Positions 9,799 to 20,814 of a DNA stretch of 64,000 bases are shown here, piece after piece. Source of the stretch: Pantoea sp. AS-PWVM4 (GTDB taxonomy: Bacteria; Pseudomonadota; Gammaproteobacteria; Enterobacterales; Enterobacteriaceae). The DNA lies in contig NZ_ASZC01000002.1 in NCBI RefSeq assembly GCF_000468095.1, positions 1 to 64,000 on the forward strand, given 5' to 3'. The position numbers and the translations under genes were made by a program. Numbering within the stretch: the stretch's first letter is position 1; every line of letters begins with the position of its first letter. Under the pieces are notes generated by a model. It was given only the letters and a program-made list of their open reading frames with translations, was not told the origin of the DNA and did no database searches.

Positions 9799-11673
9799 AT
9801 GACCATGAAAGGACAAGAGACGCGTGGCTTCCAGTCAGAGGTAAAACAACTTCTGCACCTGATGATCCATTCCCTCTATTCAAATAAAGAGATTTTCCTG
9901 CGTGAACTGATCTCCAACGCCTCCGATGCGGCTGACAAACTGCGCTTCCGCGCGCTGTCGTCACCGGATCTGTACGAAGGCGACGGCGACCTGCGCGTGC
10001 GGATCTCGGTCAACAAGGAAAATCGTACGCTGACGCTGAGTGATAACGGCATCGGCATGCGTCGTGATGAGGTGATTGAGAACCTCGGCACCATCGCTAA
10101 ATCAGGCACCAAAGCGTTTCTGGAGTCGATGGGTTCTGACCAGGCAAAAGATAGCCAGCTGATTGGTCAGTTCGGTGTCGGTTTCTACTCGGCATTTATC
10201 GTAGCTGATAAAGTCACTGTGCGTACCCGCGCCGCCGGTGCCAGCGCCGAAGAAGGTGTGTTCTGGGAATCGGCCGGTGAGGGCGAATATACCCTGGCTG
10301 AGATCGAGAAAGCCGATCGCGGCACCGAGATCACCCTGCATATGCGTGAAGGCGAGGATGAATTCCTTGATGCCTGGCGTGTGCGCAGCATCATCGGCAA
10401 ATATTCCGATCACATCGCGCTGCCGGTCGAGATCGAAAGCAAAGATGAAGAGAGCGACACCACCAGTTGGGAAAAAATCAACAAAGCCCAGGCACTGTGG
10501 ACGCGCAACAAAGCTGAGATCAGCGACGAAGAGTACCACGAATTCTATAAACACATCGCCCATGACTTCAGCGAGCCTGCGGCCTGGAGCCACAACCGCG
10601 TGGAAGGTAAGCAGGAGTACACCAGCCTGCTGTACATCCCGGCACGCGCCCCGTTTGACATGTGGAACCGCGACCACAAACACGGCCTGAAACTTTACGT
10701 CCAGCGCGTGTTTATCATGGACGACGCCGAACAGTTTATGCCGAACTACCTGCGTTTCGTGCGTGGCCTGATTGATTCTAACGACCTGCCGCTTAACGTT
10801 TCGCGTGAAATTCTGCAAGACAGCCGCGTGACCCAAAGCCTGCGCGGTGCGCTGACCAAGCGTAGCCTGCAAATGCTGGAAAAACTGGCGAAAGATGACG
10901 CGGAAAAATATCAGCAGTTCTGGAAAGAGTTCGGCCTGGTACTGAAAGAAGGCCCAGCCGAAGATCATGCCAACCAGCAGCAGATTGCAAAGCTGTTGCG
11001 TTTTGCCACCACGCAAAGCGAAGGTGCCGAGCAGACGATTTCTCTGGACGACTACCTGAGCCGCATGGTGGAAGGTCAGGACAAGATTTACTACATCACC
11101 GCTGACAGCTATGCCGCCGCTAAAAGCAGCCCGCATCTGGAGCTGTTCCGCAAAAAAGGCATCGAGGTGTTGTTGCTGTCCGATCGTATCGACGAATGGA
11201 TGATGAGCTACCTCACCGAGTCTGACGGTAAAACCTTCCAGTCGGTGAGCAAAGCGGATGAGTCGCTGAGCAAACTGGCCGACGAAGAAACCGAAGAACA
11301 GAAAGAAGCGGAAAAAGCGCTGGAGCCGTTCGTTGATCGCGTGAAAACCCTGCTGGGCGAGCGTGTCAAAGAGGTGCGTTTAACCCATCGTCTGACGGAT
11401 ACGCCGGCGATTGTCACCACCGATGCCAACGAAATGAGCACCCAGATGGCGAAATTGTTCGCGGCGGCGGGCCAGGAAGTGCCGGATGTGAAATACATCT
11501 TTGAACTGAACCCGGATCATACGCTGGTGAAACGTGTGGCGGATACCCAGGATGAAAGCCGCTTTGGCGAATGGGTGGAACTGCTGCTCGACCAGGCGCT
11601 GCTGGCTGAGCGCGGTACGCTGGACGATCCGAACCAGTTTATTCGTCGTATGAATCAGTTGTTAACTGCCTAA
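9799..11673 (+). CDS. htpG: HtpG, bacterial Hsp90 chaperone
   Basis: A 624-residue cytosolic ATP-dependent chaperone (E. coli 624). The N-terminal GHKL ATPase domain shows [19 protein letters not shown] and the glycine lid [11 protein letters not shown]. The middle domain contains the catalytic loop region NVSREILQ, and the C-terminal dimerisation domain follows. GAGG lies five bases before the ATG at 9799; a second ATG two codons later is also possible. It is driven by a sigma-32 promoter and followed by a strong terminator. Confidence 0.98.
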   Translation: MTMKGQETRGFQSEVKQLLHLMIHSLYSNKEIFLRELISNASDAADKLRFRALSSPDLYEGDGDLRVRISVNKENRTLTLSDNGIGMRRDEVIENLGTIAKSGTKAFLESMGSDQAKDSQLIGQFGVGFYSAFIVADKVTVRTRAAGASAEEGVFWESAGEGEYTLAEIEKADRGTEITLHMREGEDEFLDAWRVRSIIGKYSDHIALPVEIESKDEESDTTSWEKINKAQALWTRNKAEISDEEYHEFYKHIAHDFSEPAAWSHNRVEGKQEYTSLLYIPARAPFDMWNRDHKHGLKLYVQRVFIMDDAEQFMPNYLRFVRGLIDSNDLPLNVSREILQDSRVTQSLRGALTKRSLQMLEKLAKDDAEKYQQFWKEFGLVLKEGPAEDHANQQQIAKLLRFATTQSEGAEQTISLDDYLSRMVEGQDKIYYITADSYAAAKSSPHLELFRKKGIEVLLLSDRIDEWMMSYLTESDGKTFQSVSKADESLSKLADEETEEQKEAEKALEPFVDRVKTLLGERVKEVRLTHRLTDTPAIVTTDANEMSTQMAKLFAAAGQEVPDVKYIFELNPDHTLVKRVADTQDESRFGEWVELLLDQALLAERGTLDDPNQFIRRMNQLLTA

Positions 11674-11682
11674 ACAGCACTA

Positions 11683-11709
11683 GGGCGACCAGCAGGTCGC
11701 CCTTTTTTT
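11683..11709 (+). terminator. Rho-independent terminator of htpG
   Basis: Perfect stem GGGCGACC / GGTCGCCC with loop AGCA followed by seven T residues, ten bases after the htpG stop. Confidence 0.95.
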
Positions 11710-11751
11710 CCCACATCAGCGCAAGTTTAGCGCTGCCTCGTTTGCCCAAAC

Positions 11752-13620
11752 TTAAAGTTTGATCTTCATACCGCGTGATAACGCTTGTTTCTTCTCGCGA
11801 AGTCTTGCTTTCGTTGGTAAATACACGCCGTGATAATATCGATAGATTTCACTGCTGATGGAAAAGACTAATTCATCCCAATATTCTGATTGATAGAACA
11901 GCTCAGACAGAGCAATGTTGTACTGATCCTTATTGGGATCGTCAGCAGGTGTTTTCTCATGCAGTGTTGTTCGGTATTGATGGAGATTATCGGGATGGAT
12001 GCTTTCTTCAAGAATGTTATTGATGACAGTGTCGGTATGTAGTCCGATATCTCTGGGTTTTCCGGACATAACGGTAAGCGTGTGAAGTGATGTCTGTATG
12101 TCTGGTATAGTACTGGCAACAATCTCGTTGCTAAACCCATTGGCGAATTTTGTGATTTCATAGAGCGCATCATCGTACTTAAGCGACTGGAATATGTATT
12201 CAGCAAGTTCTTCGTCGTTCTTGTTTGCGAGTGAAATAAAACCCGTCTTTTCGAACCGCTCGGTCATAATCTTTCGGCGAAACCAATCTTCATCAATATG
12301 AAATAAGAAAAAGAGGACGTTGTCATACTCAATGCCCGTGTTCAGTTTATCGGAAAAATAGTCATAATATTTATCTTTATAATCTTCAGGCAATTTTGTG
12401 ACAGCATAAGCGGCATGGTATTCTTGCAATGATTTGTGCAAAAAGACATAGCGATTAAAACCATCGGGTTGTATCAGGCAGGTGATGCTAATGATGTCAT
12501 GCAAAAAGTTATCGCGCTCTTGCTCATCAAGAGCGGCGGTATCCAGCGCCCGGGCAGCGTAAGCGTGGAGGTTTTCCTCGTTGAACTCATAGACTTCATC
12601 TTCCATGGCAAATAAACACATCGCTGAAAAACACCATTGAATTTCGTCTGTTTGTAATTTACAGCGGCGTTGCCTGGACCAGGCCTTGATACGGTCATGC
12701 TTGTGATACAAGGTGGAAAACAACAGGCGATAAAAATCCACGGCAGTTCGCGGTAGTTCATCCCAGTCATGATAGCAGGCATGTAACAGGGTCAACAGGA
12801 TAGGACTCACCAGCGTATTCGCTAACCCAGAATTCGTTCTCAGAAGCTGGGATAATTCGTTGAAATCATCGGGCGTGGCGAGTTTTTTAAGTATGCCGTA
12901 TCTGTCCTTATCCGTAAGTGATTTGACAAAAACATTGGTGATGCCAGCTTCACTGCATATCTCAGTATCGGGGCGACTGGTGACAATGACAGGGCAGCGA
13001 TATTTTTTATTAATTTCAAAAATAGAACGGATAAAAGCAGAACGCAGGTTATCTTTAATTTCATCAAAGCCGTCCAGTAAAATGATGATTTTTCCTGACG
13101 ACAAGAGTTGCTCTAAAGCATCCTGGTTAAGATCGAATCCTAATATGTTTAATTGCGCGTGAAGATATTCGAAGACGTTGCCGTCCTCAATACGGCGTAA
13201 TTCCAGGAAGAAAGGCAATCGACGATGCTTTCTGATCTCTTCAAGAAACAGTTTACGCAGAATGGTACTTTTGCCTTGTCCGGCAATCCCAATGATGTTG
13301 ACGATGTTCTGGGAGATTATCTGTGCGCCATCACTGACAATCAGTTCGGTCTTTTCCGGCCTGTTTTCAATGGTGAGCGGATAATAAATATCTTCAAGCA
13401 AAACGTCATAATCGGGATTATGCAGAGTGCGCATACGCAGAGCAGCATAAGCATGCTTTTCCAGATAGGCCTGCTGAATGTGGGGTGATTGCATTTGGCT
13501 GAGAAGTTTTTTGCCTGCTTTTCGGGTTGGGATCCAGTCAACCTTCAGCAACTTTTCAACCATGACTTTTGTCGCTTCACCAATACCACTATTCAGTAGT
13601 TGGGCAATAAGTGCATCCAT
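11752..13620 (-). CDS. Bacterial NACHT NTPase, NLR-like, probable anti-phage protein
   Basis: A 622-residue STAND NTPase. The Walker A GIAGQGKST lies at residues 111-119, the Walker B IIILLDGFDE with the NACHT-type extra acidic residue at about 178-187, and the sensor VIVTSRPD at about 211-218. The N-terminal 100 residues carry no catalytic motif that I recognise, and the C-terminal half is helical without clear LRR or WD repeats. Bacterial NACHT proteins (bNACHT) are known to protect against phages, so defence is inferred. GAGG precedes the ATG. It is a single gene on the opposite strand to htpG, has lower GC than its neighbours and is absent from the E. coli htpG-adk junction, which points to horizontal acquisition. 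Confidence 0.88.
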   Translation of the reverse strand: MDALIAQLLNSGIGEATKVMVEKLLKVDWIPTRKAGKKLLSQMQSPHIQQAYLEKHAYAALRMRTLHNPDYDVLLEDIYYPLTIENRPEKTELIVSDGAQIISQNIVNIIGIAGQGKSTILRKLFLEEIRKHRRLPFFLELRRIEDGNVFEYLHAQLNILGFDLNQDALEQLLSSGKIIILLDGFDEIKDNLRSAFIRSIFEINKKYRCPVIVTSRPDTEICSEAGITNVFVKSLTDKDRYGILKKLATPDDFNELSQLLRTNSGLANTLVSPILLTLLHACYHDWDELPRTAVDFYRLLFSTLYHKHDRIKAWSRQRRCKLQTDEIQWCFSAMCLFAMEDEVYEFNEENLHAYAARALDTAALDEQERDNFLHDIISITCLIQPDGFNRYVFLHKSLQEYHAAYAVTKLPEDYKDKYYDYFSDKLNTGIEYDNVLFFLFHIDEDWFRRKIMTERFEKTGFISLANKNDEELAEYIFQSLKYDDALYEITKFANGFSNEIVASTIPDIQTSLHTLTVMSGKPRDIGLHTDTVINNILEESIHPDNLHQYRTTLHEKTPADDPNKDQYNIALSELFYQSEYWDELVFSISSEIYRYYHGVYLPTKARLREKKQALSRGMKIKL

Positions 13621-13683
13621 AACGTATCCTCATACCATTCACGTTTTACGTTTATGTAATAAGTATCTTATTGGCAATAGTGA

Positions 13684-14553
13684 TCAGTGGTGCGCTTCAT
13701 CCCTCAACCAATCACGAAACAAGGTAATCTCTGCATCATGCTGACGTGACGCCTTGGTCATCATCCAGGTGGCGCGATCCACCCGCACAAAACCAAGTGG
13801 CGCGATCAGTGTGCCGTCGTGTAATTCTTGCCGCACCAGCAAACGCGGTGCCATGATCACGCCCAGGCCATTTCTGGCTGCCTGAATGCCCAACGTCAAA
13901 TTATCAAAATGTTTTCCCACCCAGAAATTCCCTCGCGTACCGCTGGTTTTTGCCCACTCCGCCCAGGCGTGAAGTCGGGTATCAGCATGCAGAAGGGGTA
14001 AGGCGGCGAGATCCTGCTCACTCTGGAAGCGTGCGGCAAATTGGGGGGCACAGAGCGGGCCGATGTAATCATCGCTAATCAGGGTGGCATCAATGTCTTC
14101 ATCAGGTGTTTGTTCGTAACTGTGAATCAGAACATCGGTATGTTCACTGCGTAACTGGTCAATCTCTACCAGTTGCTGGAACTGGATCTCAATATCAGGA
14201 TAGCGCAGATAAAAAGTGCCGATGCGCGGGATCAACCATTGGGAAAGAAAACTCGGCGCGCAGGAGACGCTAAGATGGTGACGCATGCCGGTGCGGATAC
14301 TTTCACAGGTCGTGGAAAGTTCGCTGAAGGCCTTCTGACAACTGACCAGTAATCGCTCACCATGTGAGGTTAATTTGACACGTCCATTTGTACGGACAAA
14401 CAGAGGCTTACCCATCCAGCTTTCCAGCTGTCGGACCTGATGGCTGATGGCGCTATGGGTCACATGCAGACGTTCTGCGGCTACGCTAAAACTGCTGTGC
14501 AGTGCCGCCTGGTGGAAATAATGCAGTGCACGTAACGAAGGTAGCCCGGTCAT
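13684..14553 (-). CDS. LysR-family regulator (GcvA-like)
   Basis: A 289-residue LTTR. The N-terminal HTH reads FSVAAERLHVTHSAISHQVRQLE, the type seen in GcvA-like and DsdC-like members, and a periplasmic-binding-like effector domain follows. The ATG at 14553 is preferred because AGGGG lies six bases upstream; the ATG at 14559 directly abuts that ribosome site. It is divergent from the 296-residue unknown gene, and LTTRs usually control their divergent neighbour, so the 196-bp gap is the likely operator. The ligand is unknown. Confidence 0.9.
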   Translation of the reverse strand: MTGLPSLRALHYFHQAALHSSFSVAAERLHVTHSAISHQVRQLESWMGKPLFVRTNGRVKLTSHGERLLVSCQKAFSELSTTCESIRTGMRHHLSVSCAPSFLSQWLIPRIGTFYLRYPDIEIQFQQLVEIDQLRSEHTDVLIHSYEQTPDEDIDATLISDDYIGPLCAPQFAARFQSEQDLAALPLLHADTRLHAWAEWAKTSGTRGNFWVGKHFDNLTLGIQAARNGLGVIMAPRLLVRQELHDGTLIAPLGFVRVDRATWMMTKASRQHDAEITLFRDWLRDEAHH

Positions 14554-14749
14554 ACTCATCCCCTGTGTAAAAACCTAACAGGGATTGTCAGTTTATATCA
14601 TTTTAAAGTCCAGCCGCATTCCCCTAACCTTTCCCCCTGATTCTGGCGGGTTGACTGGCAGGCGTCTCTGTGTTTCGCCGGTAATTTCTGCCACGGATCC
14701 GAGCCTCATCCGCCATCACACAGCACAATAAACAGAGAAAAATCACGCG

Positions 14750-15640
14750 ATGGCTTCACAGAATGCTTCTGCCAGGGCGGCGGCGCGCGATCAGCTTCGC
14801 GGCCAGCTTTCCCGCCATTATCGGCTTGAACAGTATGATCTCTTCTTTGCACCTTCATTGCATATTGCGCGGGTGCTGCTTTCCCAACTGTTTTTACGCC
14901 AGGAGCAGGCGCGTAACCAAACCCGCTATGCGTCGCATTATCCTGTCAGTGAATTAAGTATCCTGGCAGCAGTGCCGGTGATGGCGGGGAATATTGCTCT
15001 GGTTGAACATATTGACCTGTTTCAGGGGCGGGTACGCGCGCTGGCTGAATGCCAGAGCCAGGGCGTCACCGATGCATCTGAGTCTTTCGCCACGCTGTTG
15101 CACCGACGGCTGATAAGCGAGGCGCGACTGTTTGTCACACGGCTCGATCGTCACGCGGCGCTGGGAACGGATTTAGTGTTGATCGCCTTACGTACCCATG
15201 ATTTCAGCACCCTGGTGCGGAGTGAGTTGCGCCTGTTTGAACAGGGGCTGGCGCTGGGTGATGCGCCGGAGCAGGCGTTGGCACAGATGGCGGCTGCGCA
15301 ATGGCGACCTTATAATATCGCCAGCGTTGATACCATCACGCTGGAAGCGCCATTTTCGCTGCAATCTTTGCAACAGCCGGGTCTGTCATTCGCGGTGCTG
15401 CCGATTATGCCGGGTAAGCTGCCAAACTCGCCGCAGCCTGATTTGCATCAGTGGCCCGAGCGTGGGCGCGTCCTTCTTCGTGCCAATGTGCGTGGCAGCG
15501 CCAACAAAAGTCAGAATATGACAATGAAACTGACGAAGCGCCTGCGCGAGCTGTTAAATAGCGGTCGCAATTCTGAAAATGCGGAAAAATCCCGCGTCGG
15601 GCTGGTATCGGTGGCAAAAGGCAGTAAAGTAGGACATTAG
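14750..15640 (+). CDS. Conserved-looking protein of unknown function (296 aa)
   Basis: A 296-residue soluble protein with no signal peptide or membrane segment. A basic tail (about residues 255-296) follows a helical body. I do not recognise a catalytic motif with certainty. The segments YDLFFAPSLHIARVLL and GTDLVLIALRTHDFSTLVRSE faintly recall class-V PLP-dependent folds, but no Schiff-base lysine can be placed, so this is a weak idea only (a DUF6024-type protein is possible). It is divergent from a LysR regulator and precedes adk by 97 bp. Codon use resembles the backbone. Confidence 0.6.
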   Translation: MASQNASARAAARDQLRGQLSRHYRLEQYDLFFAPSLHIARVLLSQLFLRQEQARNQTRYASHYPVSELSILAAVPVMAGNIALVEHIDLFQGRVRALAECQSQGVTDASESFATLLHRRLISEARLFVTRLDRHAALGTDLVLIALRTHDFSTLVRSELRLFEQGLALGDAPEQALAQMAAAQWRPYNIASVDTITLEAPFSLQSLQQPGLSFAVLPIMPGKLPNSPQPDLHQWPERGRVLLRANVRGSANKSQNMTMKLTKRLRELLNSGRNSENAEKSRVGLVSVAKGSKVGH

Positions 15641-15680
15641 CCGTTACCGCGCCCCTTTCCTTGTGGTGGGCGGGGCATAG

Positions 15681-16382
<702 letters not shown>

Positions 16383-16390
16383 GCCAGTTA

Positions 16391-16413
16391 AGGGCCGGTT
16401 TATCGGCCCTTTT
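16391..16413 (+). terminator. Terminator of adk
   Basis: Stem AGGGCCG / CGGCCCT followed by TTTT, eight bases after the adk stop. Confidence 0.85.
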
Positions 16414-16496
16414 GCAGCAATTGCTTTTCCCTCCCGCTTTTTCCGCTACAATTTCCCACGATTTTGACCCATTCGTTTCGACAGCAAGGAAATACA

Positions 16497-17456
16497 ATGA
16501 GGCAAGAAAAGCCCGGGGTTTTACTGGTTAATTTAGGCACGCCAGACGCACCCACTACACCAGCGGTTAAACGTTATCTGAAACAATTCCTCGGTGACCC
16601 GCGCGTGGTGGATACGCCGCGCTGGTTGTGGTGGCCGATTCTCAACTTTATTATCCTGCCGTTCCGTTCGCCGCGCGTATCGAAGCTTTATGCATCGGTC
16701 TGGATGGATGAAGGTTCGCCGCTGATGGTGTTCAGCAAGCGGCAGCGTGATGCGCTGGCGCAGCAAATCGATATGCCAGTGGAGCTGGGCATGAGCTACG
16801 GCCAGCCGAGCCTTGAAGGTGCGGTTGAGCGTCTGCTGGCACAGGGCGTCACTAAATTGATCGTGTTGCCGCTCTACCCGCAATTCTCCTGCTCCACAGT
16901 TGCGGCCGTATGGGATGGCCTGGCTGCCAGCTTCAAACCGCTGCGTTCCCTGCCAGAAGTGGCTTTTATTCGTGATTACGCTGAACATCCGGCATATATC
17001 GCGGCGCTGAAAGCCTCCGTCGAGCGTTCCTTCGCCCAGCATGGCGAGCCGGACCTGTTGGTGCTGTCCTATCACGGCATCCCACAGCGCTTCGCCGACG
17101 AGGGCGATGACTATCCGCAACGCTGCAAAGATACTACTGATGCGCTGGCCGCCGCGCTCGGCATCGCGCCAAACAAGATCATGATGACATTCCAGTCGCG
17201 CTTTGGCCGTGAGCCCTGGTTGACGCCTTACACCGACGAAACCATGCAAGGTCTGCCCGCTAAAGGTATCAAGCATGTGCAGGTGATGAGTCCCGGCTTT
17301 GCCGCAGACTGCCTTGAAACGCTGGAGGAGATTAGCGAGCAGAACCGTGAATTCTTCCTGCATGCGGGTGGTGAGAAGTTTGAGTATATCCCTGCGTTGA
17401 ACGCCGATGATGAGCACATTGCCATGATGGTGCAGCTGGTCAACGCGCGCCGTTAA
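16497..17456 (+). CDS. hemH: Ferrochelatase
   Basis: A 319-residue enzyme (E. coli 320) inserting ferrous iron into protoporphyrin IX, the last step of haem synthesis. Visible family signatures are [11 protein letters not shown] at the N-terminus, [12 protein letters not shown], the catalytic-His segment LSYHGIPQR and the metal-site region [14 protein letters not shown]. The ATG at 16497 follows AAGGAAATACA; an upstream Met at 16464 would lengthen it beyond the family. adk-hemH-gsk order is as in E. coli, with aes absent. Confidence 0.97.
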   Translation: MRQEKPGVLLVNLGTPDAPTTPAVKRYLKQFLGDPRVVDTPRWLWWPILNFIILPFRSPRVSKLYASVWMDEGSPLMVFSKRQRDALAQQIDMPVELGMSYGQPSLEGAVERLLAQGVTKLIVLPLYPQFSCSTVAAVWDGLAASFKPLRSLPEVAFIRDYAEHPAYIAALKASVERSFAQHGEPDLLVLSYHGIPQRFADEGDDYPQRCKDTTDALAAALGIAPNKIMMTFQSRFGREPWLTPYTDETMQGLPAKGIKHVQVMSPGFAADCLETLEEISEQNREFFLHAGGEKFEYIPALNADDEHIAMMVQLVNARR

Positions 17457-17462
17457 GGGAGT

Positions 17463-17490
17463 GGCAGAGAATGTGTTATCATTCTCTGCC
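17463..17490 (+). terminator. Hairpin after hemH
   Basis: Perfect 11-bp stem GGCAGAGAATG / CATTCTCTGCC with a six-base loop, followed by TGATTTTC. The weak T-tract makes partial termination or attenuation before gsk plausible. Confidence 0.65.
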
Positions 17491-17513
17491 TGATTTTCCA
17501 GACGGCATCCCCC

Positions 17514-18815
17514 ATGAAATTTCCCGGCAAACGCAAATCCAAACACTATTTCCCCGTTAGCGCGCGCGATCCGCTGTTGCAGGCTACGCAACAAGAGCAG
17601 GAGGAGGGCAGCTGGGTCGTCGGTATTGATCAGACGCTGGTAGATATTGAAGCCAAAGTTGATGATGGCTTCCTGCAACGTTATGGCCTGAGTGCGGGTC
17701 ATTCGCTGGTGATTGATGATGCCACGGCGGAAGCGTTATACCACGAGCTGATGCGTGACGAGTTAATTAGCCACCAGTTTGCCGGTGGCACCATTGGCAA
17801 CACTTTGCATAACTACTCGGTGCTGGCCGATGACCGTTCGGTGTTGCTGGGCGTGATGTGCAACAGCATCCAGATCGGTAGCTACGCTTATCGTTACCTG
17901 TGCAACACCTCCAGCCGGATGGATCTCAACTATTTGCAAGGTGTTGATGGCGCGATTGGTCGTTGTTTCACCCTGATTGGTGAGCAGGGCGAGCGTACCT
18001 TTGCCATCAGCCCCGGTCTGATGAACCAGTTAAAGGCCGACAGCATTCCCGAAGAGGTGATCGCGGGCGCGTCAGCGCTGGTGTTGACCTCCTATCTGGT
18101 GCGTTGTCAGCCCGGAGAACCGATGCCGGAAGCGACGCTGCGTGCGATTGCGTTCGCCAAAAAACATAACGTACCGGTGGTGTTAACGCTGGGTACCAAA
18201 TACGTCATTCAGGACAACCCACAGTTCTGGCGCGATTTTCTGCGCGAACATGTCTCCATCGTCGCGATGAATGAAGAGGAAGCCCTGGCCCTGACCGGAG
18301 AGGCCGATCCGCTGCTGGCGGCCAATATGGCGTTGGATTGGGTCGATTTGGTGCTCTGCACCGCCGGGCCAACCGGGTTATATATGGCGGGCTTTACCGA
18401 AGAAGAATTTAAGCGCAAAACCAACCATCCGTTGCTGCCAGGCGCGATTGCTGAATTTAACCAATATGAGTTCAGCCGTGCCATGCGCCAGCGGGATTGC
18501 CAGCAGCCATTGCGCATCTTCTCGCATATCGCGCCTTATATGGGCGGTCCGGAGAAGATTATGAACACCAATGGCGCGGGGGATGCGGCTTTAGCAGCGC
18601 TACTGCACGATATCACCGCCAATAATTTCCACCGCCAGAAAGTGCCGAACTCCAGCAAACATGCGCGCGAGTATCTGACGTATTCATCACTGGCGCAGGT
18701 GTGTAAATATGCCAACCGCGTCAGCTACCAGGTGCTGAATCAGCATTCCCCACGTCTGACGCGAGGTTTACCGGAGCGTGAGGATAGCCTCGAAGAGTCG
18801 TACTGGGACAGATAA
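17514..18815 (+). CDS. gsk: Inosine-guanosine kinase
   Basis: A 433-residue PfkB/ribokinase-family enzyme (E. coli 434) phosphorylating guanosine and inosine with ATP. The N-terminus MKFPGKRKSKHYFPV and the C-terminal PfkB motif with the catalytic Asp (NTNGAGDAALAALLHD, near residue 345) are diagnostic. It is separated from hemH by a hairpin and followed by a paired REP-like element. Confidence 0.97.
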   Translation: MKFPGKRKSKHYFPVSARDPLLQATQQEQEEGSWVVGIDQTLVDIEAKVDDGFLQRYGLSAGHSLVIDDATAEALYHELMRDELISHQFAGGTIGNTLHNYSVLADDRSVLLGVMCNSIQIGSYAYRYLCNTSSRMDLNYLQGVDGAIGRCFTLIGEQGERTFAISPGLMNQLKADSIPEEVIAGASALVLTSYLVRCQPGEPMPEATLRAIAFAKKHNVPVVLTLGTKYVIQDNPQFWRDFLREHVSIVAMNEEEALALTGEADPLLAANMALDWVDLVLCTAGPTGLYMAGFTEEEFKRKTNHPLLPGAIAEFNQYEFSRAMRQRDCQQPLRIFSHIAPYMGGPEKIMNTNGAGDAALAALLHDITANNFHRQKVPNSSKHAREYLTYSSLAQVCKYANRVSYQVLNQHSPRLTRGLPEREDSLEESYWDR

Positions 18816-18825
18816 AACATCACTC

Positions 18826-18896
18826 GTAGCGGCGCGATTTATCGCGCCTTTGACTTTGCTTCAGCGGTCAAAAAGCGCGATAAATCGCGCCGCTAC
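18826..18896. repeat. Paired REP-like element downstream of gsk
   Basis: Two inverted copies of the unit GTAGCGGCGCGATTTATCGC (18826-18847 and its complement at 18875-18896) are separated by 27 bp, a BIME-like arrangement between convergent gsk and ybaL. Each unit is itself palindromic. Confidence 0.9.
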
Positions 18897-18905
18897 GGCG
18901 TTAAA

Positions 18906-20594
18906 TCAAATCGGACACTCACGCACAATCGGCCTTTGCGCAATCTCTTCTTCCAGCATATGCAGCATGCTGTTAGCGATCTCTCGTTCCCCCATCACCA
19001 CGCGATTGGCACCACGTTCGAGGATGTATTCCACTTCGTCGTCATAATGGGCGCGGGCGATTATCTCGATATTGTCGCGCTTCGCGCGCGCCGCCGTGAC
19101 AACCTCACCGGCTTCATAACCATTGGGAATGGTCAGCAGTAGCCAGCGGGCGCAGTCGAGGCGCGCCAGCTCCATGATGTCGCTGCTGGCGGCATTGCCC
19201 AGCACCGCTTTGATGCCTTGCTCGCGCAGCGCTTCAACGCGTGGTCGTGAGTTTTCCACCACCACTAACGGCACATCCGCTTCCAGCAGCTTCTGTCCCA
19301 GCAGGCTACCGACGCGGCCATAGCCGACAATCACCGCATGGTCACAGATATCCACCGGAATTTGCTTCTCCTCCTCGATAGGATCGATCAGCGTCTGCTC
19401 TTCCATCGTCTCGGTTTTGTCGAGATAACGTTCCAACACAGTAAAGAGAATCGGGTTCAGCATAATCGACAGGATGGCTGCGGCCAGCACCAGATTGCGC
19501 CCCTCCTGGCTCAGTAACCCCAGCGAAATGCCAAGACCGGCCAGAATGAAGGCAAACTCGCCAATCTGCGCCAGGCTAACGGAGATCGTCAGGGCTGTGC
19601 GGCGTGAGTGGCCCAGCAACGTGACCAGCAGCCAGGCAGCGACCGATTTGCCCACCACGATAATCACCAGCGCCCCCAGTACCGCCAACGGCTGGTTGAC
19701 CAGAATCATCGGGTCGAACAACATGCCAACAGAAACGAAGAACAGCACGGCAAACGCATCACGTAGCGGCAGCGTGTCGTGTGCTGCTCGGTGGCTTAAT
19801 TCAGATTCGTTCAGCACCATGCCTGCGAAGAAAGCGCCGAGGGCAAAGGAGACATCGAAGAATTCTACTGCACCAAACGCAATGCCCAGCGCCAGTGCCA
19901 GCACCGCCAGGGTGAACAGCTCGCGTGAACCGGTGGCAGCACTTTTCGCCAGAATCCAGGGGATGACGCGGCGGCCCACCACCATCATCAGCACCATAAA
20001 GGTGACCACTTTACCGATGGTCAGCAGCAGGTCCCACGCCAACAGGGTTGGGCTGGCGTTACCCTGTTCCAGCATGCCAGCGATGGCAGGCAGCAGCACC
20101 AGCGTCAGCACCATGACCAGGTCTTCGACAATCAGCCAGCCGATGGCAATTTGCCCGCGCTGGCTGTCAATCAGTTGACGCTCCTCCAGCGCGCGCAGTA
20201 ACACCACGGTACTGGCGGTGGAGAGACACAAGCCAAACACCAGCCCGGTCATCATTGACCAGCCCAGCGCCCACGACAGCCCCATTCCCAGCAAGGTTGC
20301 CACGGCGATTTGCGCCACTGCACCGGGAATGGCGACCGACTTTACCGACATCAAATCTTTCAGCGAAAAGTGCAGCCCCACACCAAACATCAGCAGGATC
20401 ACCCCCAGTTCAGCTAATTCAGGGGCCAGATTGGTATCGGCGACAAAACCTGGGGTAAAGGGACCGGCCAGCACACCGGCCAGCAAGTATCCGACCAGCG
20501 GCGAAATTCGCAGGCGATGTGCCAACATACCAAGGAGAAAGGCCAGGACCAGTGCCCCGACGATGGTGGTGATCAACGGTGTGGTGTGATGCAT
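18906..20594 (-). CDS. ybaL: YbaL, KefC-like CPA2 cation:proton antiporter
   Basis: A 562-residue protein (E. coli 558) with about twelve N-terminal membrane segments and a C-terminal cytosolic TrkA-N/Rossmann domain (HAVIVGYGRVGSLLGQ, near residue 410). This is the Kef layout, where nucleotide or ligand binding gates K+/H+ exchange; the substrate of YbaL is not well established. The ATG at 20594 with GGAG upstream is chosen over the longer frame from 20633. It sits between gsk and fsr as in E. coli. Confidence 0.95.
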   Translation of the reverse strand: MHHTTPLITTIVGALVLAFLLGMLAHRLRISPLVGYLLAGVLAGPFTPGFVADTNLAPELAELGVILLMFGVGLHFSLKDLMSVKSVAIPGAVAQIAVATLLGMGLSWALGWSMMTGLVFGLCLSTASTVVLLRALEERQLIDSQRGQIAIGWLIVEDLVMVLTLVLLPAIAGMLEQGNASPTLLAWDLLLTIGKVVTFMVLMMVVGRRVIPWILAKSAATGSRELFTLAVLALALGIAFGAVEFFDVSFALGAFFAGMVLNESELSHRAAHDTLPLRDAFAVLFFVSVGMLFDPMILVNQPLAVLGALVIIVVGKSVAAWLLVTLLGHSRRTALTISVSLAQIGEFAFILAGLGISLGLLSQEGRNLVLAAAILSIMLNPILFTVLERYLDKTETMEEQTLIDPIEEEKQIPVDICDHAVIVGYGRVGSLLGQKLLEADVPLVVVENSRPRVEALREQGIKAVLGNAASSDIMELARLDCARWLLLTIPNGYEAGEVVTAARAKRDNIEIIARAHYDDEVEYILERGANRVVMGEREIANSMLHMLEEEIAQRPIVRECPI

Positions 20595-20773
20595 GCCTGT
20601 CTCCTTGTGTGCAAATGTATCCGCTTGTAACAACCTAGTTTACTGCACAATCGCTAACCGCGTTTAAACATTTGAGCGGGATAAGCAGAAAAAAATGAAA
20701 AAATAAGAGAAAAATGCAACCGAAGTGTCATTTTCTTCAGTTATCTCACAATATCGGCAGGATTCATGCTGAA

Positions 20774-20805
20774 TAAAGGGGGGCAAGGAAAAATAATTAC
20801 CCCCC
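20774..20805 (-). terminator. Probable terminator of fsr
   Basis: On the minus strand GGGGGG and CCCCCC enclose an A/T-rich 16-base loop and are followed by TTTATTC, ten bases after the fsr stop. The long loop lowers confidence. The remaining 20606-20773 stretch shows only A/T-rich DNA and presumably the ybaL promoter. Confidence 0.5.
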
Positions 20806-20814
20806 GAAACAGGC

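Noticed and set aside
10102-11136. 344-codon open frame on the minus strand opposite htpG
   Set aside because: It is antisense to a conserved gene in high-GC-third-position DNA and has no family resemblance; a shadow of htpG codon use.
16533-17702. 389-codon minus-strand frame covering hemH
   Set aside because: It spans hemH and the start of gsk with no motif or ribosome site; a codon-bias shadow.
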